From NCBI RefSeq assembly GCF_019431045.1, contig NZ_JAHXPT010000010.1:62001-126000 (forward strand): a DNA stretch of 64,000 nucleotides. The letters are read 5' to 3'. This stretch comes from Clostridium weizhouense. Lineage in GTDB: Bacteria > Bacillota > Clostridia > Clostridiales > Clostridiaceae. Positions 56,119-63,379 of this stretch are shown here, one piece after another; positions within the stretch are counted from its first letter, which is position 1, and every line of letters starts with the position of its first letter. The position numbers were made by a program, and so were the translations under genes. The notes beneath the pieces are model-generated. The model saw nothing but the letters and a program-made list of their open reading frames with translations, ran no database searches and was not told the origin of the DNA.

Positions 56119-56917
56119 TATAGACGCTTTTATGTGTTATCAAATGCAAAAATTGAACTATGGACGTGAATGTGAGTATTTTATTAATAGTTCTAAAGAT
56201 AGAGCTTATAAAGGATATTACGGAGAAAAGACAGGAAAACAATATTTTTACAATACAGATAATGCAACTAATAAAACTAAAAATACAATCGCATTAGATT
56301 TTAGTATAAATAAAAATGTTAAAGCGTGGGATAATCATGTGGTGCATATAGGAAACCACGAAACTAATTATAATACTTTAAGTGCAAATATGAATCTTGT
56401 AAATAACATAAATAAGAACAATTATACACAAAAGTTTTGTATAAGTACATTTATTACAATGTTATCTTATTACGAGGTAAAGATCCAAAACTGGACACAT
56501 GATGAATTGATTGCTTTATGTGGGATAGATGGATTATATCAACCATTTAAAAATTCTAAATTTATAGAACAAGGAAAAAAGAATTTACACTTGTTAGGAT
56601 TTGATTTTTTAAGTGATTTTATACAAGAGAATTTAAAAGAAATAGAACAATTTGACCAAAAATATTATAAAAATAAATCCATATGGGTAAATAAAGATGG
56701 GTATTTAGAAACTAATTTAGATTTAGACAAACTATCTGATATTTGGGGTTTTAATATGGAACTACCAAAACAACAATTTAATTTAAAAAGGACTTTAGAG
56801 AGTAGAATTTTTGATACAAGCTACAGCAAGGAGCAATTAGAGAATAAATATAATAAAAAGATATTTAATATTGCATTAACCTATAGAAGTAGTGGTGTTG
56901 TTAGTTTTATAGGCTAA
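56039..56917 (+). CDS. Phage-type protein with a DHH-like aspartate motif (unassigned)
   Basis: This 292-residue soluble protein contains LIMSDDIDAFMCYQMQ (residues about 22-37) and ALDFSINKNVKAWDNHVVHIGNHETN (about 82-107). The acidic cluster followed by the histidine/aspartate region recalls DHH-type phosphoesterases, but the match is loose. The start has no ribosome site, and a TTAGATT/AATCTAA stem lies just upstream. It may act in element replication or nucleotide turnover. I cannot assign a function. Confidence 0.5.
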   Translation: MLKEIKDKFPAWCEDTETKYQLIMSDDIDAFMCYQMQKLNYGRECEYFINSSKDRAYKGYYGEKTGKQYFYNTDNATNKTKNTIALDFSINKNVKAWDNHVVHIGNHETNYNTLSANMNLVNNINKNNYTQKFCISTFITMLSYYEVKIQNWTHDELIALCGIDGLYQPFKNSKFIEQGKKNLHLLGFDFLSDFIQENLKEIEQFDQKYYKNKSIWVNKDGYLETNLDLDKLSDIWGFNMELPKQQFNLKRTLESRIFDTSYSKEQLENKYNKKIFNIALTYRSSGVVSFIG

Positions 56918-56960
56918 AGTAAAAGTAAGTTAAAGTCAAAAATATGAAAGGTGAGAATTT

Positions 56961-57677
56961 ATGAAAATAAACAATAAAGAATTAATGGATATATTAGGAG
57001 TAAATATAAATAATCTAAAACAAATAAAGAAAAGAGGACTCCTTGAACAAAGGCTACAAGATAGAGGATATAAATTATTAGGACAAACTAAAGAAGGTAG
57101 ACAAGTTTACTATGAATTAGAACAAGAAAATAATAATAAAGAAATACTAAATAATATTATATTCTATATGTTTGGAACTAGAGAATTTGAAAAGTTTTGT
57201 AAATATTATTTATATAGACTTGCAAATTTAGAAAGACCATTTACAACAGAATTATTAAGTAAGTTAGTTGGAGTTAGTAGAAAAACAATAGAAAAATGGG
57301 ATAAAGCTATGGTAGAGAACAATATTCTGTCCAAGGAGGGTAAATGGTATATATCTATAGATTATTGGGAAGATACTGGGGAAACTTATAGGAATACAGA
57401 TGTTTGGGAATACAATTCTTATACTAGAAATTTAAAAATAGCAAATTATAAAACTAAATCTGTACAAAAATATAAAATAGATAAAATAAACAAACAAGAA
57501 TTAGAAATGTTAGAAGATAGTATGAATATAAGACGAGAAGTTATAAAAGATAAATTTGTATATTATGTTAGAAAATACAAACTAAAGAAAGGATATAAAT
57601 TATCTTTAGACATAGTAAAACTAATAAAAGAAGTTTATAACAAAAACATAAAAAATTATTTTATTAATTTAATTTAG
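56961..57677 (+). CDS. Two-HTH DNA-binding protein, possible replication initiator
   Basis: This 238-residue protein has an N-terminal MerR-like HTH region (NNKELMDILGVNINNLKQIKKRGLLEQ) and a central winged HTH (FTTELLSKLVGVSRKTIEKWDKAMVENNILSKEGKWY, about residues 93-130). The C-terminal third is basic. In phages such proteins act as replication initiators or regulators. A large hairpin follows at once. The precise role is not proven. Confidence 0.6.
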   Translation: MKINNKELMDILGVNINNLKQIKKRGLLEQRLQDRGYKLLGQTKEGRQVYYELEQENNNKEILNNIIFYMFGTREFEKFCKYYLYRLANLERPFTTELLSKLVGVSRKTIEKWDKAMVENNILSKEGKWYISIDYWEDTGETYRNTDVWEYNSYTRNLKIANYKTKSVQKYKIDKINKQELEMLEDSMNIRREVIKDKFVYYVRKYKLKKGYKLSLDIVKLIKEVYNKNIKNYFINLI

Positions 57678-57686
57678 TACATAAAT

Positions 57687-57751
57687 AATAGGAGTACAAC
57701 GCTTACCGACTAATATATATATTATTAGTAGGTAACTAAAGTACCCCTATT
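57687..57751 (+). other. Large rod-like hairpin after the two-HTH gene
   Basis: AATAGGAGTAC (57687-57697) pairs with GTACCCCTATT (57741-57751) with one mismatch. Inside, TTACC (57703-57707) pairs with GGTAA, and TAATA with TATTA at the tip. It could be a terminator, an origin structure or an RNA element next to a putative initiator gene. Confidence 0.6.
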
Positions 57752-57777
57752 AAAAACAAAATAAAAAAATATAATTA

Positions 57778-57845
57778 TCCGACTTTGGAGGATAAGGCAA
57801 AGCCCTCAGGGCGTCCCTGTCTTGCAGGGTTGACTAAGGGTATGA
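57778..57845 (+). ncRNA. GC-rich structured island
   Basis: In a very AT-rich setting this 68-nt stretch is about half GC. It holds two adjacent perfect stems: GCCC/GGGC (57802-57812) and CCCTG/CAGGG (57815-57829). GC-rich islands in AT-rich genomes often mark structured RNA. It cannot be tied to a known class. The rest of the gap to 57998 has only weak frames. Confidence 0.4.
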
Positions 57846-57998
57846 ACAATTAGAAAGTGCAAAATTGTACTATGTTCTTTACAGGAATAATAGTTCGACT
57901 TACTAAAAACAAGTTTTGGAGTCTTACTGATTATATCCTTGTTGCTAAAGAACCAAAGCAAATAATAAATTATATAAATAGAAAGGAAATGATGAATT

Positions 57999-58226
57999 AT
58001 GATAAATTTAATAAATATTTTAATTGTATATGGAGTTGTATTACTTGTAATGGATGATATATCTTTAAGAAATAAAATTAAAAGGAATAAAGAATTTTAT
58101 AAAATTGATAAAAAACTAGGTATAGAATTAGCTTTAGTAAATGCAGAAATGAATAAAATGTATGAAAAATATATTAAAAATTGTGAAGATATTCAAGGGA
58201 GGATTAAAAATGGCAAAGAAAACTAA
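57999..58226 (+). CDS. Small membrane-anchored protein
   Basis: This 75-residue protein has one N-terminal helix (INLINILIVYGVVLLVM) and a charged helical tail. It overlaps the small terminase gene by 17 nt. AGAAAGGAA lies upstream. The function is unknown. Confidence 0.5.
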   Translation: MINLINILIVYGVVLLVMDDISLRNKIKRNKEFYKIDKKLGIELALVNAEMNKMYEKYIKNCEDIQGRIKNGKEN

Positions 58227-58596
58227 TACAATACAAAATAATGTTATTGATATATTAGATAATAAAAAATTATGGTACTTTGTAAAATGGTATCTTGATG
58301 GTGCAAAGGAGAATGAATGGGACAATGTAAGTAAAAATATAGGTGTTAAATGTACATATGATGAAGGAATTAAAAATTATTTAGATAGAGAAGATATACA
58401 AAAAGCTTTAATTGAAGTAACCAAGCTACAAAAGGATTTTAATTTAGTACAGATATATAACAAAATGTTAGAAAAGGCTTTAGAGGGCGATGTAAATAGT
58501 GCAAATTGGATAGTTAAGTTTTCTGAGTCTGATTTCTTTGGAGATAAATTAAATGAATTAGAGCAACTGATGGAGGGAGTGTCCTTGAGTGAATAA
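58210..58596 (+). CDS. terS: Probable terminase small subunit
   Basis: This 128-residue helical protein starts at ATG 58210 behind GGGAGG and lies just before the large terminase, overlapping it by 8 nt. The sequence (WYLDGAKENEWDNVSKNIGVKCTYDEG, then a C-terminal ALEGDVNSANWIVKFSES) fits a small DNA-recognition subunit. TerS binds pac or cos DNA. The call rests mainly on position and size. Confidence 0.65.
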   Translation: MAKKTNTIQNNVIDILDNKKLWYFVKWYLDGAKENEWDNVSKNIGVKCTYDEGIKNYLDREDIQKALIEVTKLQKDFNLVQIYNKMLEKALEGDVNSANWIVKFSESDFFGDKLNELEQLMEGVSLSE

Positions 58597-60148
58597 TGCA
58601 GAGAAATTAAAAAAAGTATGGAATAATCCAGTCTTATGGATACAAAATTTCTTAAAGATAACAGATAAGAATGGGAAAGTAGTACCATTTATATTAAATC
58701 CAATGCAGAAAGATTTTATTAAAAATTTAGATAGTTATAATATTATTTTAAAAGCTAGACAAGGTGGCATGAGTGTTGCTATATGTGGACTAGCTATTTA
58801 TTATGCAGTAACTCAACCAAACTCAACGTGCATGATGTTATCACATAATGATGAATCTACAAGAGCAATATTTAATAAATTAAAGAATATATATAATAGT
58901 TTACCAAGTACAATAAAATTAAAACTTATAAGGAATAACAGAGCTGAGTTACAATTATCTAATGGTAGTATTATTAGTTGTTCCACGATGGGACATACAG
59001 ACAAATCAAGAGGAAATACATTGAAGCTATGTCATATATCAGAATTTGCATTTGTTAAAAGTGATATAGCCGAAAAACAATTACTTGCTATTGAACAAGC
59101 TATTCAAGCTAATGGTAACTTAATTATAGAAAGTACAGCCAACGGATTAAACCACTATAACATATTATATAATAAGGCTAAAAAGCAAGAGAACGCATAT
59201 AAAGGATTTTTCTACAATTACATAGACACTTCATGTATGTTCTTAGATGAATATAAGAAGTATAAAAAGATATTTAAAAATATAAATGGACATGATTTTG
59301 GCACAGAAGATTTAACGGGGGAAGAAAAAGACCTCCTTAAAATTGAAGGAATGACACTTGATATATTGTGTTGGCGTAGGATGAAAATACAAAATAGTTC
59401 AGTAGAGGCTTTTAATCAAGAATTTCCATTAACTGATAGTATGGCATTTATAACAAGTGGACATTCTGTCTTTAACAATGAAAGAATAACTAATGTTTTA
59501 AGAGTATTACAATTAAATAAAGATAAATATTTAAAGAAATCTGAAATAAATGATTTACCAGTATGCAAGAAGTATTATGGTAAGTCTTTTTTTATGTACA
59601 AAAAACCAAAAGAGGGTGAAAAGTATTATATTGGTGTCGATTGTTCTGAGGGTGTAGGGAAAGACTATTCTTGCTTTGTTGTATTAAATAGAGATGGAGA
59701 AGAAGTTGCTATGTTTAAGGATAATAAGATAAAAGCCTACGCATTTGCAGAATGTATAAACGAGATTGGAAGATATTATAATAAAGCGTATGTAACAATA
59801 GAAACAGCTTCGGCAGGTAATACAGTAATAGAGAGATTAAAACATACTTATAAATACGTCAATATGGCTAAATACAAGGCGTTTGATGAATTTAATAGAG
59901 TTAAATGGAGAGTTGGTTTTGATACTAATTCTAAGACGAAAGGGCTTATTATCAATGATTTAGTTGAGTGCTTTGATAAAGGACAAATTTGTATAAACTC
60001 TATAGATATATTAGAAGAAATGAAGGTATTTGAAATAAAAGACAATAACTCTATGGGAGCTATGAACGGCTATCACGATGACGGAGTAATGTCGTTAGCA
60101 CTTGCATTAAGTGGAGTTAAGTCTAGGATTTATTATAAATGGAGATAG
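58589..60148 (+). CDS. terL: Terminase large subunit
   Basis: This 519-residue protein has an N-terminal ATPase with Walker A-like KARQGGMS (about residues 57-64) and Walker B region LCHISEFAF. The C-terminal RNase H-like nuclease has GVDCSEGVGKDYSCFVVL and the final aspartates in YHDDGVMSLALAL. It powers DNA packaging into proheads. It starts at GTG 58589 with GGAGGG upstream. All motor motifs are intact. Confidence 0.93.
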   Translation: MNNAEKLKKVWNNPVLWIQNFLKITDKNGKVVPFILNPMQKDFIKNLDSYNIILKARQGGMSVAICGLAIYYAVTQPNSTCMMLSHNDESTRAIFNKLKNIYNSLPSTIKLKLIRNNRAELQLSNGSIISCSTMGHTDKSRGNTLKLCHISEFAFVKSDIAEKQLLAIEQAIQANGNLIIESTANGLNHYNILYNKAKKQENAYKGFFYNYIDTSCMFLDEYKKYKKIFKNINGHDFGTEDLTGEEKDLLKIEGMTLDILCWRRMKIQNSSVEAFNQEFPLTDSMAFITSGHSVFNNERITNVLRVLQLNKDKYLKKSEINDLPVCKKYYGKSFFMYKKPKEGEKYYIGVDCSEGVGKDYSCFVVLNRDGEEVAMFKDNKIKAYAFAECINEIGRYYNKAYVTIETASAGNTVIERLKHTYKYVNMAKYKAFDEFNRVKWRVGFDTNSKTKGLIINDLVECFDKGQICINSIDILEEMKVFEIKDNNSMGAMNGYHDDGVMSLALALSGVKSRIYYKWR

Positions 60149-60150
60149 GT

Positions 60151-60175
60151 ATTCGCCTTTAAGGCGAATGTTTTT
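60151..60175 (+). terminator. Terminator after terL
   Basis: ATTCGCC (60151-60157) pairs perfectly with GGCGAAT (60163-60169), followed by GTTTTT. Confidence 0.9.
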
Positions 60176-60360
60176 CGGATTTTTCCGAAATACATAGAAG
60201 GACTAGACAATTTTGGACACTCGTCATTATGAAGAGTGATGTGTTTAAACGCATGGTTGTACAATTCGTCTTTAAAATCTAGTGTCGCAGAGAACGACAC
60301 GTTAAAGGAATCGACAATCTTGTCGATAGGTACTAAATTGTGGGGCAACCAACAATTTAT
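60173..60360 (+). ncRNA. Tandem hairpin block between terL and a small gene
   Basis: Five perfect stems follow one another: TTTCGGA/TCCGAAA (60173-60190), CACTC/GAGTG (60218-60238), GTGTCG/CGACAC (60282-60300), ATCGACA/TGTCGAT (60310-60327) and AAATTGT/ACAATTT (60335-60358). No convincing frame is open. The density is far above what this AT-rich sequence shows elsewhere in the chromosome. Confidence 0.5.
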
Positions 60361-60362
60361 TA

Positions 60363-60503
60363 TTGAAAAACAAAAAACAAACTAAAAAAGGAAAAGTTGA
60401 GAAAGATAAGATTTCATTTCTTACATTCTTAACAATAATTAATCTTATTATAACAATTATAAATGGCTTATTCACACTGTTTGATAAGATAATTAAACAC
60501 TAA
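60363..60503 (+). CDS. Small lysine-rich single-helix protein (paralogue of 63039)
   Basis: A 46-residue protein starts at TTG 60363, with a lysine-rich start (KNKKQTKKGKVEKDK) then a hydrophobic helix (FLTFLTIINLIITIINGLFTLFDKII). The gene at 63039-63191 encodes a protein of the same design, and the downstream DNA is also alike, so both are probably real. No good ribosome site is seen. The role is unknown; a small membrane protein such as a holin-like peptide is possible. Confidence 0.5.
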   Translation: MKNKKQTKKGKVEKDKISFLTFLTIINLIITIINGLFTLFDKIIKH

Positions 60504-60510
60504 CTTATAG

Positions 60511-60532
60511 GGAGGAAATATTCCTCCTTCCT
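60511..60532 (+). other. GGAGG/CCTCC hairpin after the small gene
   Basis: GGAGGAA and TTCCTCC form a short stem within the wider TATAGG/CCTATA pairing (about 60507-60535), followed by AAAATCCTTTTT. It may be the terminator of the small gene. It belongs to the same hairpin type as 52662 and 60857. Confidence 0.55.
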
Positions 60533-60576
60533 ATAAAATCCTTTTTAGTTTGTTTTAAAAAGAAACCTAAACATCT

Positions 60577-60612
60577 AAAGAAGATATCACCAACCACGAA
60601 GATATCTTCTTT
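60577..60612 (+). terminator. Strong 12-bp hairpin
   Basis: AAAGAAGATATC (60577-60588) pairs perfectly with GATATCTTCTTT (60601-60612). The 3' arm ends in TTCTTT. It probably stops transcription from the left. Confidence 0.7.
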
Positions 60613-60883
60613 AATATTATTATATTACCAATTTATTGTTAATTCAATAGCTAAATAATCACTCAAGGGGAATTTCACCTTCTCTAAAAGAATTTGCAAT
60701 GGCTTAAAATTAAGCTTGTCGCTTTTCAAATTCGACATAAGTGTCCAATTTGGGGAGTAATAAATTATTTAAATTCCTTAAAGGAAATTACATACTAAAA
60801 TTTTAGTAACCAATAGATTTAAAAACTACCGTCAGATTTTCGGACACAAAAGAAAAATCAAAGGAGGATAATCCTCCTTTGAT
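60613..60883 (+). other. Structured leader region of the portal gene
   Basis: The region contains TGTCG/CGACA near 60717-60738, a long-range GTGTCC (about 60741) / GGACAC (about 60841) pairing and the palindrome ACTAAAATTTTAGT (about 60795). It ends with ATCAAAGGAGGAT (60857-60869) against ATCCTCCTTTGAT (60871-60883), a near-continuous 13-bp inverted repeat. The last hairpin lies 15 nt before the portal ribosome site and hides a decoy GGAGG. No gene is seen. Confidence 0.5.
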
Positions 60884-60912
60884 AGAAATATAAATAGAAA
60901 GGAAATGATAAG

Positions 60913-62208
60913 ATGAAATTAGAAAAATATATAGAAAAAGTTTACAAGAATGATCCATTATGGTTTACAGAGGAGGTAAAGAAAGGTAATAATGCGACTA
61001 GAATTGCTAAAACATATGATAATATAAATTATCTCCATGGACAACATAAAGTATTAAATAGGAAGGATATTAAATATAAAGAACAAGAATATAAGGTTAA
61101 AAAGCTAATATTAAATAATGCAAAGACTATTTGTAATTTTCACAGTACATATTTATTAGGCAAACCAATTAGTTTAACTGGAAGTGAAAAGCTGTGTAAA
61201 GAAATGCAAAACATATACAATTATGGGGGCTATAATAATATAGATTTTAGTATTGCAGATAAATTAATTAAGTTTGGAGATAGCTACGAATACATATATA
61301 AAGATGGAGATAATATTACAAGTAAGATAATAGGAAATGAATGTGCATATCCAGTTTATTCAGATACAGGAGAATATATTGCATTTATAGAATATTGGTG
61401 CAATTTAGAACATATTAGTTATTATAATATTTATACAAAGGAGAGTGTTACTTGTTGGAGCAACGAAGGAGGAACACTACATATAACAGAACAATATAAT
61501 AATATTAGTGGACTACCTATACATTATAAAACTGTAAATGATTATGATTATAGGGAAGGAGAAGGCTTACTTGTTAATATAATACCAATACTAGACGAGA
61601 TAGAGGACTTATTATCTAAGATGGGGGATAGTATATATACTTTATCTCTAAGTCCATTATTAATTAGTATGGGGCAAGTAAATACAGAAGGAAGTATGGA
61701 TGCCGATGGCGTTGGTTACAATATTACACTAGAAGGTGGTGGAGATATGAAGTATGTTCATAGTGAAATGGATTATAACTCTATCAAATATTACTTAGAT
61801 ACTATTCAAAACAATTTAAATATGTGTAGTTATTTACCTTCTATATTAGGTGGTAATGGTAATATAGCTAACGTATCAGAAGTTAGTTTAAAGATGTTGT
61901 ATAGTTTAGCAGATGTATACGCTATGTTAAATGAAAGAGTTATGAGAGAAGGATTAAACAAAAGATTTAATGTTATTAGGAAGTTGATAAAAGAAGAAAG
62001 TAAAGAAGAATATATTAATGTAACATTTAATTATAGCAGACCACAAAATGCAAGTGAATTATTAGATAATCTTACAAAACAGTTTAATATGGAAGCTATA
62101 AGCAAGGAAAGTATTATAGAACAAAGTCCATTAACAACAGATAAGGTTATGGAATTGGAAAGAATAAAGAATAATTCTAATGGTTCTAATGGAACTGATA
62201 GAGAATAA
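60913..62208 (+). CDS. Phage portal protein (SPP1 gp6-like)
   Basis: This 431-residue protein has portal-family sequence: YKVKKLILNNAKTICNFHSTYLLGKPI, IADKLIKFGDSYEYIYKDGD, LDEIEDLLSKMGDSIYTLSLSPLLI and a C-terminal SELLDNLTKQFNMEAISKESIIEQSPLT, which matches SPP1-type portals. It forms the dodecameric ring through which TerL packs DNA. An AAAGGAAA site lies upstream of ATG 60913. No head-tail connector follows within the window. Confidence 0.88.
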   Translation: MKLEKYIEKVYKNDPLWFTEEVKKGNNATRIAKTYDNINYLHGQHKVLNRKDIKYKEQEYKVKKLILNNAKTICNFHSTYLLGKPISLTGSEKLCKEMQNIYNYGGYNNIDFSIADKLIKFGDSYEYIYKDGDNITSKIIGNECAYPVYSDTGEYIAFIEYWCNLEHISYYNIYTKESVTCWSNEGGTLHITEQYNNISGLPIHYKTVNDYDYREGEGLLVNIIPILDEIEDLLSKMGDSIYTLSLSPLLISMGQVNTEGSMDADGVGYNITLEGGGDMKYVHSEMDYNSIKYYLDTIQNNLNMCSYLPSILGGNGNIANVSEVSLKMLYSLADVYAMLNERVMREGLNKRFNVIRKLIKEESKEEYINVTFNYSRPQNASELLDNLTKQFNMEAISKESIIEQSPLTTDKVMELERIKNNSNGSNGTDRE

Positions 62209-62282
62209 CTAGGGAAAGAGTTCACCGAGCTTAAAGGCTAATCTTTTAAAAGGATTGGCAATGGGTACAAAATTGTACTTAG

Positions 62283-62361
62283 TATTAGTGTAGTAATTAA
62301 TGTGTGGTTATTCAATGATAATCAATATCAATAAATACACATATTTTATACTACACTAATA
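62283..62361 (+). other. 79-nt rod-like inverted repeat after the portal gene
   Basis: TATTAGTGTAGTA (62283-62295) is perfectly complementary to TACTACACTAATA (62349-62361). Inside, ATGTGT (62300-62305) pairs with ACACAT (62337-62342), then TTAT with ATAA. A second stem, GTTATAT/ATATAAC with GTTC/GAAC inside, follows at 62377-62408. No T run follows, so it is not a simple terminator. Confidence 0.6.
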
Positions 62362-62419
62362 TAAACAATATTTTAGGTTATATAGTTCAAAAAATGAACA
62401 GATATAACTAATACAGAAT

Positions 62420-63035
62420 AAATATCAAATAATAATTATTATCAATTAAACAACTCAAAATACTCTAAAAAGTAAGGAAATAATAAAAGAATATTTATAC
62501 AAAAAATAGTGTATATTTGCTCTTTTATACATGAATTATTCATTAATTTTATGCAATATTAATACGAAATTATGTGAGTTTTATTACAAAGTCAACTCAT
62601 AACTCTATAAACCTAGTAAAATCAATACTTACAGCCTTATATGGTATCAAATAACGGTTGCACAAAATAATTGATTTAGTGAAATCCAATTACGGAAAAA
62701 TTTTATTTCCCGAAATAAATCATACTATAATAGGGGTGAAAAAAGTCCCAGCAATATTAAGGTTGGGAAATAATTTTGCTTAAAAATGTGTAAAAAGTCC
62801 ATTACCCCTTTTATAATTGAGGGTGTTTATCTAATACAAAAACCACCCACAGATAAAAATAGCTTTTAATTTTAAAATGTTCTTAAAGGACAATATGGGA
62901 TAATCTAGGTATGGAATGGGTACAATATGGGATAAATAAGAACAATTTAGAACAGTAAAAAATAGAGTCAAATTACAACTTTGATAAAAAATTATTAGGG
63001 GGGTAAGTAGAGGTATTTAGGTGTTGTCTTTAAAG
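62420..63035. other. Gene-free stretch with structured block and short direct repeat
   Basis: The first part is AT-rich with nothing clear. From 62700, TTATTT/AAATAA (about 62703-62718) and TATAATAGGGGT (62726-62737) with ACCCCTTTTATA (62804-62815) enclose TCCCA/TGGGA (62746-62768), a folded unit. ACAATATGGGATAA occurs twice about 30 nt apart (near 62891 and 62921). No gene is supported. Confidence 0.45.
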
Positions 63036-63038
63036 TAA

Positions 63039-63191
63039 ATGGCAAGGAAAAAACAAGTACAAAAGAAGAAGGATAAGAAAGAAGAGTTACAATATAAAAT
63101 GTTAAAACTCACTTTCTTATTAACAATATTAAATATCTTAAATGTATTGTTTAACCTGATATACAATATAATAGATAAGATATTTAAATAA
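63039..63191 (+). CDS. Small lysine-rich single-helix protein (paralogue of 60363)
   Basis: A 50-residue protein from ATG 63039 has a basic start (MARKKQVQKKKDKKEE) and a hydrophobic helix (LTFLLTILNILNVLFNLIYNIIDKIFK). The design matches the 60363 gene, and both end in DKI followed by a basic tail. No strong ribosome site is seen. The function is unknown. Confidence 0.55.
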   Translation: MARKKQVQKKKDKKEELQYKMLKLTFLLTILNILNVLFNLIYNIIDKIFK

Positions 63192-63200
63192 CTAAATAGG

Positions 63201-63232
63201 AGATAAGAGTTAGTGGCTCTTATCTTCTTAAA
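63201..63232 (+). terminator. Terminator after the small gene
   Basis: AGATAAGAG (63201-63209) pairs perfectly with CTCTTATCT (63217-63225), followed by TCTTAAAAAT. The weak T run makes termination likely but partial. Confidence 0.65.
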
Positions 63233-63255
63233 AATATTCTTTGTACTTGTTTAAT

Positions 63256-63292
63256 TCTTATTATAATACCAATTTATTACTAATTCAATAAA
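63256..63292. repeat. Diverged copy of the 60623-60660 sequence
   Basis: The sequence around TACCAATTTATTACTAATTC matches TACCAATTTATTGTTAATTC at about 60627 and lies at the same distance behind the paralogous small gene. With the gene pair this shows a segmental duplication of about 300 nt. Confidence 0.6.
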
Positions 63293-63379
63293 TATCTATA
63301 TACCATACTCAAACTTGAGAACGCTTAATAATTTAATACAATACTATATTAATATACTAATGATGAAAGGACAAATAAT

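Noticed and set aside
57857-58057. Open frame of 66 codons before the small membrane protein
   Set aside because: It starts at a GTG without a ribosome site, overlaps the better gene at 57999 in another frame and has no recognisable features.
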